A DNA stretch of 64,000 bases from Bradyrhizobium sp. NDS-1 (GCF_032918005.1 NZ_CP136628.1:5751501-5815500), one strand, 5' to 3'. Shown: positions 25,446 through 35,889, numbered from the stretch's first letter. The notes: generated by a model not told the origin, from the letters alone. Program-made: numbers and translations.

Positions 25446-26431
25446 GCGCCGGTCCTCTCATCGAGATCACGGATCTACGCATCCGCTTTCACGGCGACGA
25501 CGGCCGGATCACCCATGCGGTCGACGGCGTTGATCTCAGTGTTGCCAATGGCGCGACGCTCGGCCTCGTCGGTGAATCCGGCTGCGGCAAGAGCGTGACC
25601 TCGCTGGCCATCATGGGCCTCCTGCCGAAGCAGAGCGTGGAGATTTCAGGCGCGATCCGCTTCGATGGTTTTGACCTGCTGAAGACGCCGGACCAGACCC
25701 TGCGCGACTTGCGCGGCAACCGGCTCGCGATGATCTTCCAGGAGCCGATGACCTCGCTCAACCCGAGCTTCACCATCGGCGACCAGATCATCGAGACCAT
25801 CCTGCGCCACCGCGGCGGCTCGCGGAAGAGCGCGCGCGAGCGGGCCATCGAGCTGTTGCGCCGCGTCCACATCCCCTCGCCCGAGCGGCGCATCGACGAA
25901 TATCCGCACAAGCTCTCGGGCGGGATGCGCCAGCGCGTGATGATCGCGATGGCGCTCGCCTGCGATCCGCGCCTCTTGATCGCGGACGAGCCGACCACCG
26001 CGCTCGACGTTACCCTGCAGGCGCAGATCCTGGAATTGATGCGCGAGCTGAAGGCTGCGAGCGGCGCCGCCATCATCCTGATCACCCACGATCTCGGCGT
26101 CGTGGCCGAGGTCTGCGACGAGGTCGCGGTGATGTATGCCGGCGAGATCGTCGAGCGTGCGCCGGTGGATGAGCTGTTCTCCGCGCCGCAACACCCTTAC
26201 ACCGTCGGCCTGCTCGGCTCGATCCCGCGGCTCGACCACCGCGCCGAGCAGCTCGCGACGATCGAAGGCATGGTGCCGAACATGGCGCAGCCGCCGGCCG
26301 GCTGCCGCTTCGCCGCGCGCTGTCCGTTCGTGCTGGAGGCCTGCACCAAGGCGCCGCCGCCATTGATCGAGGTCAGCCCCGGCCACCTCTCGCGCTGCAT
26401 CCGCGCGCCGCTCGAACGACTGGTGTCGTGA
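25442..26431 (+). CDS. Peptide ABC transporter ATPase, DppD type (system 2)
   Basis: The 329-residue ABC ATPase has Walker A GESGCGKS, signature SGGMRQRVMIAMAL, Walker B LLIADEPTTALD and a cysteine-containing C-terminal segment (CRFAARCPFVLEAC). It overlaps DUF1028 by four bases. It is the first gene of the second importer and is separated from its DppF-type partner by a palindromic repeat. Confidence 0.93.
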   Translation: MSAGPLIEITDLRIRFHGDDGRITHAVDGVDLSVANGATLGLVGESGCGKSVTSLAIMGLLPKQSVEISGAIRFDGFDLLKTPDQTLRDLRGNRLAMIFQEPMTSLNPSFTIGDQIIETILRHRGGSRKSARERAIELLRRVHIPSPERRIDEYPHKLSGGMRQRVMIAMALACDPRLLIADEPTTALDVTLQAQILELMRELKAASGAAIILITHDLGVVAEVCDEVAVMYAGEIVERAPVDELFSAPQHPYTVGLLGSIPRLDHRAEQLATIEGMVPNMAQPPAGCRFAARCPFVLEACTKAPPPLIEVSPGHLSRCIRAPLERLVS

Positions 26432-26451
26432 TGGCCTCGTTCTCCCCTCTC

Positions 26452-26578
26452 CTGCCCCGGGCGCGGTGCAGCACAAGCGAAGCGCCATGGGCCGCCGCTG
26501 AACCGGGGCCCATCGCGCCGCAGACTGGGTCCCGGTTCAGCGTCACAACACTTCGTGTTGCGCCGCGCCCGGGACACG
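26452..26578. repeat. Intergenic repeat, family C copy 1
   Basis: The element holds nested inverted repeats (CCCCGGGCGCGG at one end, CGCGCCCGGGACAC at the other; CCGGGGCCCATCG and GACTGGGTCCCGG in the middle). It shares the words GGGTCCCGGTTCAGC and GCGCCGCGCCCGGGACAC with the copy at 29277-29404. It splits the two ATPase genes of importer 2. Confidence 0.75.
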
Positions 26579-26606
26579 AGACCTGCACCGACGAGGAGCA
26601 GACACA

Positions 26607-27710
<1,104 letters not shown>

Positions 27711-27733
27711 CCGCAAAACAGAGGTTGAGAGCG

Positions 27734-29257
27734 ATGAGTTTCATGCGTTTGGCAATCCTGGCGTCGGCCGTGCTGACGTCGCTCGCGGGCGCAGCCCAGG
27801 ACCAAGTCCAGGCTCAGACCACGCTGCGCATCGGCATCGCCGAGGACCCTGATATCCTCGATCCCAGCATCGGCCGCACCTATGTCGGCCGCATCGTGTT
27901 CTCCGCTTTCTGCGACAAGCTGTTCGATATCGACGAGAAGCTCAACATCGTGCCGCAGCTCGCGCTGTCCCACGAGACCTCGGCCGACGGCAAGGAGATG
28001 ACGATCAAGCTCCGGCCGGGCGTCAAATTCCACGACGGCGAGCCGCTCGACGCGGAAGCCGCAAAATTCTCGATCGAGCGTCACATGACGCTACCGACCT
28101 CGTTCCGCAAGTCGGAGCTTGCCAGCGTCGACCATGTCGAGGTGGTCGATCCCCTGACGATCAAGCTGGTGCTGAAAACGCCATACTCACCCTTGATCGC
28201 CCAGCTCACCGACCGCTCCGGCATGATGGTCTCACCGAAGGCGGCGAAGGAAGCTGGCGACAAGTTCGGCCTGCATCCGGTCTGCGCCGGCCCCTACAAA
28301 TTCGTCGAGCGCGTCCAGCAGGACCGCATGGTGTTCGAGAAATTTGCCGACTACTGGAACAAGGACAACATCCATATCGATCGCGTGGTGTTCCTGCCGA
28401 TCGTCGATGCGACCGTGCGGCTTGCGAACCTGAAGTCAGGGGGTCTTGATCTGATCGAGCGCGTGCTCGCCACCGACATCAAGGACGTCCGAGCCGATCC
28501 CAAGCTGGTGCTATCGACCGCGCCGGAGCTCGGCTATCTCGGCCTGACCGTCAATATCGGCAATGACAAGGCCAAGGGGCCACTGAGCCAGTCGGCGAAG
28601 GTACGCCAGGCGCTCGACCTCTCGATCGACCGCGAGGCCCTCAACCAGGTCGTCTTCAACGGCGAGTTCACCCCAGGCAATCAATGGGTCAGCCCGACAC
28701 ATCCCTACTACCAGAAGGCATTCCCGGTCCGCGGTCGTGATATCGCGAAAGCCAAGGCGCTGTTGAAGGAAGCCGGCGTCACCACGCCGGTGACGGTGGA
28801 CTACATGATCCCCAAGGGCGCGGAGAACGAAGCCGTGGCCCAGGTCGTCCAGTCCATGGCCGCCGAAGCGGGCTTCGACATCAAGATCCGTGCGGTCGAA
28901 TTCGCCACGACCTTCAAGCAGGCCCAGGCCGGAGAATTCCAGATCTTCCAGATCAACTGGAGCGGCCGTATCGATCCCGACGGCAATTCCTACATCTTCA
29001 TGCGCAGCAAGGCACCGCAGAACGACGGCGGGTACGCGAATCCGGAAGCCGACAAGTTGATGGAAGAAGGGCGGGCGACGTCCAATGTCGAGGAGCGCAA
29101 GGCGATTTACGCCAAGCTGACAAAAATCCTGCTCGACGATTCGCCGATCATCTACATCTATCACCGCACGCTCCTGATTGCACACACGACCAAGCTTCAG
29201 GGCTACAAGCAGATGCCCGACGGGCTGGTGCGCGTGGTCGGATTGAAGTTCAAGTGA
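27734..29257 (+). CDS. Peptide-type ABC transporter substrate-binding protein (system 2)
   Basis: The 507-residue protein is an SBP_bac_5 periplasmic binding protein. A signal peptide (LAILASAVLTSLAGAAQ) precedes TTLRIGIAEDPDILDPSIG and the signature TIKLRPGVKFHDGEPLDAEA. The sequence is clearly different from the system 1 binding protein, so the two importers should have different ligands. The ATG at 27734 is preceded by GAGGTTGAGAG. Unlike system 1, the binding protein sits between the ATPase and permease genes. Confidence 0.92.
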   Translation: MSFMRLAILASAVLTSLAGAAQDQVQAQTTLRIGIAEDPDILDPSIGRTYVGRIVFSAFCDKLFDIDEKLNIVPQLALSHETSADGKEMTIKLRPGVKFHDGEPLDAEAAKFSIERHMTLPTSFRKSELASVDHVEVVDPLTIKLVLKTPYSPLIAQLTDRSGMMVSPKAAKEAGDKFGLHPVCAGPYKFVERVQQDRMVFEKFADYWNKDNIHIDRVVFLPIVDATVRLANLKSGGLDLIERVLATDIKDVRADPKLVLSTAPELGYLGLTVNIGNDKAKGPLSQSAKVRQALDLSIDREALNQVVFNGEFTPGNQWVSPTHPYYQKAFPVRGRDIAKAKALLKEAGVTTPVTVDYMIPKGAENEAVAQVVQSMAAEAGFDIKIRAVEFATTFKQAQAGEFQIFQINWSGRIDPDGNSYIFMRSKAPQNDGGYANPEADKLMEEGRATSNVEERKAIYAKLTKILLDDSPIIYIYHRTLLIAHTTKLQGYKQMPDGLVRVVGLKFK

Positions 29258-29276
29258 CGAATCTGACGATAGGTGC

Positions 29277-29404
29277 GTGTCCCGGACTCGGCGCAGCGCG
29301 CAAGCGCCGCACCGCAGAGCCGGGACCCATAGCGATGACACATCGTGATAGATGGGTCCCGGTTCAGCAGCGCAGCATTGCATGTTGCGCCGCGCCCGGG
29401 ACAC
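29277..29404. repeat. Intergenic repeat, family C copy 2
   Basis: The element is bounded by perfect inverted ends GTGTCCCGG (29277-29285) and CCGGGACAC (29396-29404). It contains a centre of GGGACCCAT...ATGGGTCCC arms. It lies between the binding-protein and permease genes of importer 2 and ends only 10 bases before the permease ATG. Confidence 0.8.
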
Positions 29405-29414
29405 CGGCCTAGCC

Positions 29415-30356
29415 ATGCTGAGGTTCCTTGCCCACCGCATCGCTCAGATCGTGCCGACACTGTTCTTCGTGTCGGTGCTGATCTTCTCGCTCCAGCAATT
29501 GCTGCCGGGCGATCCCGCGCTGGTGATGGCGGGCGAGGAGCGCGATCCCGCCGTGATCGAGCAGATCCGGCAGCAGTACAAGCTCGATCAGCCGATTCCC
29601 GTGCAGTACGTCTACTGGCTCAAGGGCGTCCTGACCGGAAACTTCGGCGAGTCCTTGCGCAACAAGATGCCGGTGCGCGAGCTGATCGCGCAAAAATTGC
29701 CGGTGACGCTGCAGCTCGGCTCGATGGCGATCCTGATCGCGTTCTTCATCGGCATTCCCGCCGGCATCGTCTCCGCGGTGAAGAAGGGCACGGCCTGGGA
29801 CTATGGCGCCAACCTGTTTGCGCTGTGGGGGATCTCGACGCCGAATTTCTGGCTCGGGATCCTGCTGATCTTCCTGTTTTCGATCAAGCTCGGTTGGCTG
29901 CCGGCATCGGGCTATGTCCCGCTCACCGAGAACTGGCGCGCGAGCCTTGCCGCCACCATCATGCCGGCCTTCGTGCTCGGCAATGCAATCTCCGCGGTCC
30001 TGATGCGGCATACGCGCAGCGCCATGCTTCAGGTGCTGGAGAGCGACTATGTCCGCACCGCGCGCGCGAAGGGGCTCTCCGAGCGCTCCGTGATCCTCAA
30101 GCATGCCATGCGCAATGCACTGACGCCCATCATCACGCTCGGCGCGCTGGAGCTCGGCACGCTGCTGTCGGGTGCGGTCCTGACCGAGCAGATCTTCTCC
30201 ATTCCCGGTTTTGGCAAGCTGATCGTAGATGCCGTCTTCAACCGCGACTACGCGGTGGTGCAGGGGGTCGTGCTGGTCACGGCCACGGTCTACATCACGC
30301 TGAACCTCGTCGCCGATATCGCCTATATCCTCGTCAATCCCAGGCTAAGGGGTTAG
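29415..30356 (+). CDS. Peptide ABC transporter permease, DppB type (system 2)
   Basis: The 313-residue membrane protein has the DppB pattern: N-terminal helix after FLAHRIAQIVPTLFFVSVLI, the QQLLPGDPALVMAGEERD periplasmic segment, and an EAA loop at DYVRTARAKGLSERSVILKH. I chose the ATG at 29415 (MLRFLAHRI) because anything upstream would be encoded by the repeat element. It pairs with the next gene, which starts 3 bases after its stop. Confidence 0.92.
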   Translation: MLRFLAHRIAQIVPTLFFVSVLIFSLQQLLPGDPALVMAGEERDPAVIEQIRQQYKLDQPIPVQYVYWLKGVLTGNFGESLRNKMPVRELIAQKLPVTLQLGSMAILIAFFIGIPAGIVSAVKKGTAWDYGANLFALWGISTPNFWLGILLIFLFSIKLGWLPASGYVPLTENWRASLAATIMPAFVLGNAISAVLMRHTRSAMLQVLESDYVRTARAKGLSERSVILKHAMRNALTPIITLGALELGTLLSGAVLTEQIFSIPGFGKLIVDAVFNRDYAVVQGVVLVTATVYITLNLVADIAYILVNPRLRG

Positions 30357-30359
30357 GCG

Positions 30360-31247
30360 ATGACCGACGCTGCCCTGTCAGCCACCCCTGCCACGCAAGC
30401 CTTTGAACTTGACAGCCCGGCGCGCCGCGCCCGGCGGCGGCTATTCAAGCGCAAGGCCGCCGTGTTCGGGCTCGTTGTGATCACGGCGTTCATCCTGCTT
30501 GCGGCCTTCGCCCCGCTAATCGTGCCCTATGATCCCATCGCGACGAGCTGGAGCCTGGTGCGCAAGGCCCCCACCGCGGCGCACTGGTTCGGCACCGACG
30601 AGCTGGGCCGCGATATCCTCAGCCGCGTCGTCTACGGCGCGCGCGCCTCGCTGCTCGCGGGCCTCATCTCGGTCGCGATCGCACTCGGCATCGGCGTGCC
30701 GCTTGGTCTCCTCGCCGGTTATCGCGGCGGCTTCCTCGATGCACTGATCAGCCGGATCACGGACGCGATGCTGGCCTGCCCGTTCCTGATCCTGGCAATC
30801 GCGCTCGCCGCATTCCTCGGGCCGAGCCTCGGCAATGCCATGATCGCGATTGGCATCTCGGCGACGCCGATCTTCATCCGCCTGACCCGTGGCCAGGTCC
30901 TCGTCGTCAAGGCCGAGGATTATGTCGAGGCCGCGCGCGCGCTCGGCAATCCGCCGTGGCGGATCGCGATCGCGCATATCCTGCCGAACATCCTGCCGGC
31001 ACTGCTGGTACAGGCGACGCTCTCGATCGCCGCCGCCATCATCGCCGAAGCCGCATTGTCGTTCCTCGGCCTCGGCCAGCAGCCGCCGGCGCCATCCTGG
31101 GGCAGCATGCTCAACGCCGCGCAGCGCTTCCTGACCCAGGCGCCGTGGATGGCGATCTGGCCGGGACTTGCGATCTTCCTCGTGGTGCTGTCGCTGAACC
31201 TGCTCGGCGATGGCCTGCGCGACGCTCTCGATCCGAGGCAGCGGTAG
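30360..31247 (+). CDS. Peptide ABC transporter permease, DppC type (system 2)
   Basis: The 295-residue protein has the DppC pattern: cytoplasmic N-terminus (RRRLFKRKAAVFGLVV), the signature FGTDELGRDILSRVVYGARA, and an EAA loop at DYVEAARALGNPPWRIAIAH. It closes the plus-strand peptide operon. A hairpin follows before the convergent gene at 31297. Confidence 0.93.
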   Translation: MTDAALSATPATQAFELDSPARRARRRLFKRKAAVFGLVVITAFILLAAFAPLIVPYDPIATSWSLVRKAPTAAHWFGTDELGRDILSRVVYGARASLLAGLISVAIALGIGVPLGLLAGYRGGFLDALISRITDAMLACPFLILAIALAAFLGPSLGNAMIAIGISATPIFIRLTRGQVLVVKAEDYVEAARALGNPPWRIAIAHILPNILPALLVQATLSIAAAIIAEAALSFLGLGQQPPAPSWGSMLNAAQRFLTQAPWMAIWPGLAIFLVVLSLNLLGDGLRDALDPRQR

Positions 31248-31265
31248 AAGCCGAAACGGCCCTTT

Positions 31266-31290
31266 CACCTCTCCCCCTCGGGGAGAGGTG
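31266..31290. terminator. Hairpin between convergent genes
   Basis: A perfect 11-bp stem CACCTCTCCCC/GGGGAGAGGTG with a CTC loop stands between the convergent stop codons at 31247 and 31297. It lacks a U-tract on either strand, so it is a bidirectional terminator candidate or an RNA-stabilising repeat. Confidence 0.55.
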
Positions 31291-31296
31291 AGGACC

Positions 31297-32043
31297 TCAA
31301 ATCACCACTTCCCGCATCACGCGGCGGCAATCCATCTCGTATTCGAGATCGACCACCGGCGGCCGGGCGAAATGCCAGGTCAGGCCGGAACGCAGAGCGC
31401 CGCGGCGGACCAGTTCGTCGACGAGGGCATGGTGGAAGTCGTGCACCGAATAAGCCTGCACGCCGGTAGTTTCCTTCCAGCCGAATCCAAACGCCGCCAG
31501 CCGGTTCTCCATCTGCGACGTCGTGGTGAAGCGCACCTTTTCACGCAGCCCCTCCGGGCTGAGATCGCGATAGCGCACGGTGCGCTCGACATAGGTGCCG
31601 CCGCCCTCGCGAGCCTCTGCGCCACCCGCGATCACGAAGCTCGGCGCCTTCGAGCGGGTCGGGCGCGTGAAGGAGAACGCGTAGAACGACGGCTCGGACG
31701 GCGGGTCGATCTCGGGACAGACATTGCTGCGCGCCACCGGATTGGTGGTGCCGTCGAAGATGCTCCATTCGGACAGCGTCTTCACATAGTGCAGGTTGAA
31801 CGCGCGAAAGCCCTCTTCGCTGAAGGCCGCGGGTGAACGCAGCTCGCAGGCACAGAACGCCGTCAGCGGACGACCTGCCTCCTGAATGAATTTTGCGGCC
31901 AGTGCAAATCCTTCCGCGAGCGGCACCAGACGGTCGAAGCGGACACGCTCGATCTCATAGCCGTCGTCCGCGGCGGCACCCGCTGAGTATTGAAACACGG
32001 ACGGAATGAAGCGGTAATTGCCGGCAGAGAACTGACGAATCAT
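31297..32043 (-). CDS. CnbZ-like protein (2-aminomuconate-type deaminase family)
   Basis: The 248-residue protein begins FSAGNYRFIPSVFQYSAG and has RPLTAFCACELRSPAAFSEE, then FNLHYVKTLSEWSIFDGTTN. I associate this with proteins annotated as 2-amino-5-chloromuconate deaminase CnbZ, a Rid-like enzyme family that releases ammonia from aminomuconates. That name comes from memory of the family, and the substrate here is not established. Its ATG has AGGAG six bases upstream and lies 9 bases after the cyclase stop, so it is the last gene of the signalling operon, an unusual partner set. Confidence 0.65.
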   Translation of the reverse strand: MIRQFSAGNYRFIPSVFQYSAGAAADDGYEIERVRFDRLVPLAEGFALAAKFIQEAGRPLTAFCACELRSPAAFSEEGFRAFNLHYVKTLSEWSIFDGTTNPVARSNVCPEIDPPSEPSFYAFSFTRPTRSKAPSFVIAGGAEAREGGGTYVERTVRYRDLSPEGLREKVRFTTTSQMENRLAAFGFGWKETTGVQAYSVHDFHHALVDELVRRGALRSGLTWHFARPPVVDLEYEMDCRRVMREVVI

Positions 32044-32052
32044 GACGAACTC

Positions 32053-33303
32053 CTATTCAAGCTGCATGCGAATGCCTTTGGCGCCATTGAGCAGGCGTTT
32101 CAGGTGAAAGCCGGCCAGGGAATCGTCGGCGTGCATGCCGACCAGCGCGGCAAAGGCCGGCATGGCCGCGGCATCGCCGGCCTCCATCTTGGCGAAAGCC
32201 TCCGAATACAGCGCCGTCTCCGGCGCTTCGTATTTGGCGGGCGGCAATGGCTCGAACGCGCGCAACGGCTCGCTGCGTCCGCGCAGCATCAGTTCCCCGA
32301 CGGGGCGGCCTTGAAAGTTCTCAGCCGCCTCGGCGACGCTGCCGCTGACGCAAATGCGGGTGCCCAAATGCTTGTTGGCGGCCTCCAGTCGCGCCGCGAT
32401 GTTGATGGAATCTCCATACGCGGTGTAGTCGAAGAAGCGGTTGCCCCCGAAATTGCCGACCAGCGCCGGGCCGGCGTGAATGCCGATGCGGGTGGCACCG
32501 AAGGTCACGCCCGTGGAGCTCTGGTGCGCGCGGAAGTCCTGCGCCCAGGCATCGAGTTCATGGGCGCAGGCGACCGCGCGCGTGGCATAGTCCGGCTGAT
32601 CCCCGGGCGCATTGAAGAGCACCTGAATCGCGTCGCCGATGATCTTTGCGACCGTGCCCTCATGCTCAAAGACGATCTCGGTCATGCCGCCGACATATTC
32701 GTTGAGCAGCTTGCCCAGCGTCTCGGGCGGCGCGCTTTCCACCAACGAAGTGAAGCCGGTAATATCGGTGAAGATGGTGGCGACATCGCGCCACTGCACT
32801 TCGATCCCCTCGCCGTCGCCGCCTGCGGCCAGGCGCTTGGCCAGCTCCGGCGAGAAATGACGCGATAACGCGGCATGGGCGCGCTCGGCTTCGATCTGGC
32901 GCCGCCTCACGTCGCGCAGCATCTCGACATGGCGGATGGTCTTCTCGATCGTGGCTTCCAGATCGGCGAAGTCGATCGGCTTGGTCAGGAAGTCGAACGC
33001 GCCGCGGTTCATGGCGGTTCGGATGTTGCTCATGTCGCCATAGGCGGAGACGATGATGGTCGACTTCTTGTCCTCGCCCTCCTGGAGTTTCGCGAGCAGC
33101 GACAGGCCGTCCATCCTTGGCATGTTGATATCGGAGACCACCATGTCGACATGCGGATTCTGCTCGAGCGAGGCCAGCGCATCGAGGCCGTCGCGGGCAA
33201 ACATGATATCGATCTGCCCGTCGCGAATCTGCCTGCGGAACTTTTGCAGGATCAGCGCCTCGAGATCCGGCTCGTCGTCGACGAAGAGGATGGTCGCAGT
33301 CAT
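32053..33303 (-). CDS. Response regulator with adenylate cyclase output domain
   Basis: The 416-residue protein joins an N-terminal receiver domain (acidic pair DDE at 9-11, phosphoacceptor Asp58, KPID switch lysine at 108) to a class III nucleotide cyclase domain. The cyclase residues are complete: metal-binding Asp180 (FTDITGFT) and Asp224 (IIGDAIQ), the adenine-selecting Lys220 and Thr294 (YTAYGD), and Asn301 and Arg305 (NIAARLE) for catalysis. It should make cAMP under control of phosphorylation. A coiled linker (about 120-150) joins the domains. It overlaps the single-domain receiver gene by four bases. Confidence 0.93.
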   Translation of the reverse strand: MTATILFVDDEPDLEALILQKFRRQIRDGQIDIMFARDGLDALASLEQNPHVDMVVSDINMPRMDGLSLLAKLQEGEDKKSTIIVSAYGDMSNIRTAMNRGAFDFLTKPIDFADLEATIEKTIRHVEMLRDVRRRQIEAERAHAALSRHFSPELAKRLAAGGDGEGIEVQWRDVATIFTDITGFTSLVESAPPETLGKLLNEYVGGMTEIVFEHEGTVAKIIGDAIQVLFNAPGDQPDYATRAVACAHELDAWAQDFRAHQSSTGVTFGATRIGIHAGPALVGNFGGNRFFDYTAYGDSINIAARLEAANKHLGTRICVSGSVAEAAENFQGRPVGELMLRGRSEPLRAFEPLPPAKYEAPETALYSEAFAKMEAGDAAAMPAFAALVGMHADDSLAGFHLKRLLNGAKGIRMQLE

Positions 33304-33689
33304 GCTGCTTGCTCGAGCCTCGTATCGATCTCCTGCCGCAGCAGCGCAAAGTCGATCGGCTTGGTGAGGAGCCCGACGGCGCCGCGCTCGATCGCCTTGC
33401 GCCGCGTCTCGGCGTCGCCATAGGCCGTGATCATGATGACGGGAACGTCAGGATGCGCAGCACGCACCTTTGGCAGCATGTCGAGCCCGCTCATGCCGGG
33501 CATGTTGATGTCGGACAGGATCAGGATCAACGAGGGATCGCGAACCTCGGCAGCACGCTTGAGTGCGTCGGGCCCTGAGGAGGCGAACTCCATCTGGAAG
33601 CGGCCGGCGCGCAACTCGCGCCGGAACTGCTGCCGGAACAGCGCCTCGACGTCGGGCTCGTCGTCGACGACCAGGATGTAAACGTTCAA
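33300..33689 (-). CDS. Single-domain response regulator
   Basis: The 129-residue protein is a receiver domain alone: DDE at 9-11, phosphoacceptor Asp60 (ILILSDINMPGMSGLD), the switch Thr in MITAYGD, and Lys in TKPIDF. It has no output domain, so it may act as a phosphate relay or sink between the kinase and the REC-cyclase. It overlaps both neighbours by four bases. It resembles the receiver of the downstream REC-cyclase (RQQFRRELRAGRFQMEFA against LQKFRRQIRDGQIDIMFA), suggesting duplication. Confidence 0.92.
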   Translation of the reverse strand: MNVYILVVDDEPDVEALFRQQFRRELRAGRFQMEFASSGPDALKRAAEVRDPSLILILSDINMPGMSGLDMLPKVRAAHPDVPVIMITAYGDAETRRKAIERGAVGLLTKPIDFALLRQEIDTRLEQAA

Positions 33690-35734
33690 GACTTGCCTCC
33701 GGGAGTGCCGCCTACCGCCATCGTGCGCGGCAGGCTGATGATGAATTCGGTAAATACACCTTGTGCGGTGTTCACGTCGATGGTGCCACCGTGCTGCTTC
33801 ACGACGATGTCATGGCTCATGGACAAGCCGAGTCCGGTGCCCTCGCCGGCCGGCTTGGTGGTGAAGAAGGGATTGAACATCCTCTCCTTCACCTCGGGTG
33901 GGATCCCCGTGCCATTGTCGCGGATCCGGATTTCGACCCTGCCGCCGAGATCCTTCGTCGCAACGCTTAGAGTGGGCTCGAAGGCCTCGCCGGCGCTCTC
34001 CTTGCGCTTGGCAGTGGCATAGAAGCCGTTCGAGATCAGGTTGAGCAAGACGCGCGTGATCTCCTGGGGAAAGATGTCCACCATGCCGGCAGCGGGATCC
34101 AGCTCGCGCTGCAGCGTGACGTTGAAGGACGGCCGTTCGGCGCGCGCGCCGTGATAGGCCAGATTAAGGCTCTCCTCCACGACCGCATTGATGTCGACGG
34201 CGCGATGCTCGCCGGAGCCCTCGCGCGAATGCAGCAGCATGTTCCTGACGATGGAATCGGCGCGCTTGCCATGCTGCACGACCTTCTCGAGGTTGCTTCT
34301 GAGCATGCCAGTCAGCTCGTCGACCTCCTGCCTCGTCTTGTCCTCGAGCGCGGCCGATTGCAGGGTCTCGTTGAGCTCGTCGATCAGCTCGGTCGAGACC
34401 GCGGAGAAATTGTTGACGAAATTGAGCGGGTTCTTGATCTCGTGGGCAATGCCGGCGGTGAGCTGGCCGAGGGAAGCGAGTTTTTCGGTCTGGATCAGGC
34501 GGTCTTGCGCGGTTCGAAGCTCGTGGAGGGATTGTCGCAGTTGGGATGTCCGCTGCTCGACTTTCTTTTCCAGATCCGCGTAGGATTCCTGCAGGCGCGC
34601 GCCCATGTCGTTGAACTGGTCGGCAAGCCCTTCGAGCTCATCGCCAGTGCGGATCGAAATGCGCTGGGAGAAGTCGCCACCGCCGATCCTTTCGGCGCCG
34701 CTGCGCAGCGCTTGAATCGGCCCGACCATGCGGCGCGCGAGGAATATCCCCGCAAGCACCGCGAAGATCGACGCCGCGAGCAGCACGATCGCGAGCCGCT
34801 GCAGCGAGGCGTAGAGCGATGCATAGGCCTCCTCGACCGGCAACTCGACGAACATGGTCCAGTGCAGCGGCTCGATCGGCGCCGATGCGGTCAGGACCTT
34901 CCGTCCCTGTATGTTACGCGCTTCCTCGAGCGCATTCGCCATCGTGCCGCCGCCAGCCTGCGCGGCGCGCACCTGTGCGAGGCCGGACATGTCGGTATTG
35001 CGCAGGACCAGACTGATGTCGGGATGCGCGATCAGGCGCCCCTCCGGCCCCACGACATAGGCATGGCCATTCTCGCCGACCTTGATCTGGGAGACGACGT
35101 CCCAGATCAGCTTGAGATTGACCTCGGCGATACTGACCCCTGCGTCCTTGCGCGCGCCGGCCAGCGCCAGCGTCATGTAGGGCTCGGACTCCCGGCGGAA
35201 ATAGACAGGCCCGTAATAGACCTTGTGCGCCACGGCCTCGGTGAACTTCGGATCACTGGACAGGTCGATCCCGCTCTCGATGGCATCCATCGCCAGCCGC
35301 GAGACCCGCAGCCGTTCCTTGCCGGTCGAATCGACCTGGGCGAGCTCGGTGATCCCGGGCACCTGGCGCAGCAGCCGCAGCGCGTCGAACCGGCGCTGCT
35401 CGATCGAGCCTGCCGACCAAGGCAACTGCGTGGTCCAGCCGAGCTGGCTCTCGATCTCCTTGACGAACTGGCCGATCTTGGCCGCGGCCGCCTCAGCCTG
35501 CTCGTGCTGGACCCGGATCAGCGAAGCCTTGTGCTCGCGATAATAGAAGAAGACCTCGAACAGGCCGTTCGCCAGCAGCGCGATGGCGACGACGGCCACG
35601 AACAGCGCAACATATTTGGTGAACAACCGGGTCCTGATGCCCCGTCCCGCCCCTGCGCCAGGGGCAGCGCCGTCCGGCACCGCACTCGGCAGCGTGCCGG
35701 CTCGCGAGGTGTCGGGATGGAGGGATAGGCTCAT
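33686..35734 (-). CDS. Membrane sensor histidine kinase with Cache domain
   Basis: The 682-residue kinase has a transmembrane helix at about 41-63, a periplasmic double-Cache-like sensor (about 64-310, with HKVYYGPVYFRRESEPYMTLA-type features), a second helix at about 311-333, a HAMP domain (334-386), a coiled coil, and a HisKA domain with the phosphorylated His431 in GIAHEIKNPLN. The HATPase domain shows NLISNGFYAT and RDNGTGIP. It probably senses a small periplasmic ligand. The start at 35734 (MSLSLHPD) is my choice; an upstream in-frame start at 35785 cannot be excluded. The stop overlaps the receiver gene. Confidence 0.92.
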   Translation of the reverse strand: MSLSLHPDTSRAGTLPSAVPDGAAPGAGAGRGIRTRLFTKYVALFVAVVAIALLANGLFEVFFYYREHKASLIRVQHEQAEAAAAKIGQFVKEIESQLGWTTQLPWSAGSIEQRRFDALRLLRQVPGITELAQVDSTGKERLRVSRLAMDAIESGIDLSSDPKFTEAVAHKVYYGPVYFRRESEPYMTLALAGARKDAGVSIAEVNLKLIWDVVSQIKVGENGHAYVVGPEGRLIAHPDISLVLRNTDMSGLAQVRAAQAGGGTMANALEEARNIQGRKVLTASAPIEPLHWTMFVELPVEEAYASLYASLQRLAIVLLAASIFAVLAGIFLARRMVGPIQALRSGAERIGGGDFSQRISIRTGDELEGLADQFNDMGARLQESYADLEKKVEQRTSQLRQSLHELRTAQDRLIQTEKLASLGQLTAGIAHEIKNPLNFVNNFSAVSTELIDELNETLQSAALEDKTRQEVDELTGMLRSNLEKVVQHGKRADSIVRNMLLHSREGSGEHRAVDINAVVEESLNLAYHGARAERPSFNVTLQRELDPAAGMVDIFPQEITRVLLNLISNGFYATAKRKESAGEAFEPTLSVATKDLGGRVEIRIRDNGTGIPPEVKERMFNPFFTTKPAGEGTGLGLSMSHDIVVKQHGGTIDVNTAQGVFTEFIISLPRTMAVGGTPGGKS

Positions 35735-35833
35735 CCTGCGGAACCTAGCAAGAAGACCGGGCCTTGTCTCTCGCAAGCGCGGCAAGGCCCCCGCCCAACG
35801 ATCGCGGCGTCGAATTGATGCGGTGGCAGAACG

Positions 35834-35866
35834 AAAAGGGCGGCAACGGCTTGGCCGCTGCCGCCC
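35834..35866 (-). terminator. Intrinsic terminator of the RND efflux operon
   Basis: On the minus strand a 13-bp stem (GGGCGGCAGCGGC with GCCGTTGCCGCCC, one G-T pair) and a CAA loop are followed by TTTTCGTTCT. It begins about 24 bases after the RND pump stop codon. Confidence 0.88.
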
Positions 35867-35889
35867 TGTGGCTTCGCCTGCGTGCGGCT

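Noticed and set aside
31266..31290. Considered as a classical intrinsic terminator
   Set aside because: The stem is perfect but there is no U-tract on either strand, so I list it only as a terminator candidate with reduced confidence.
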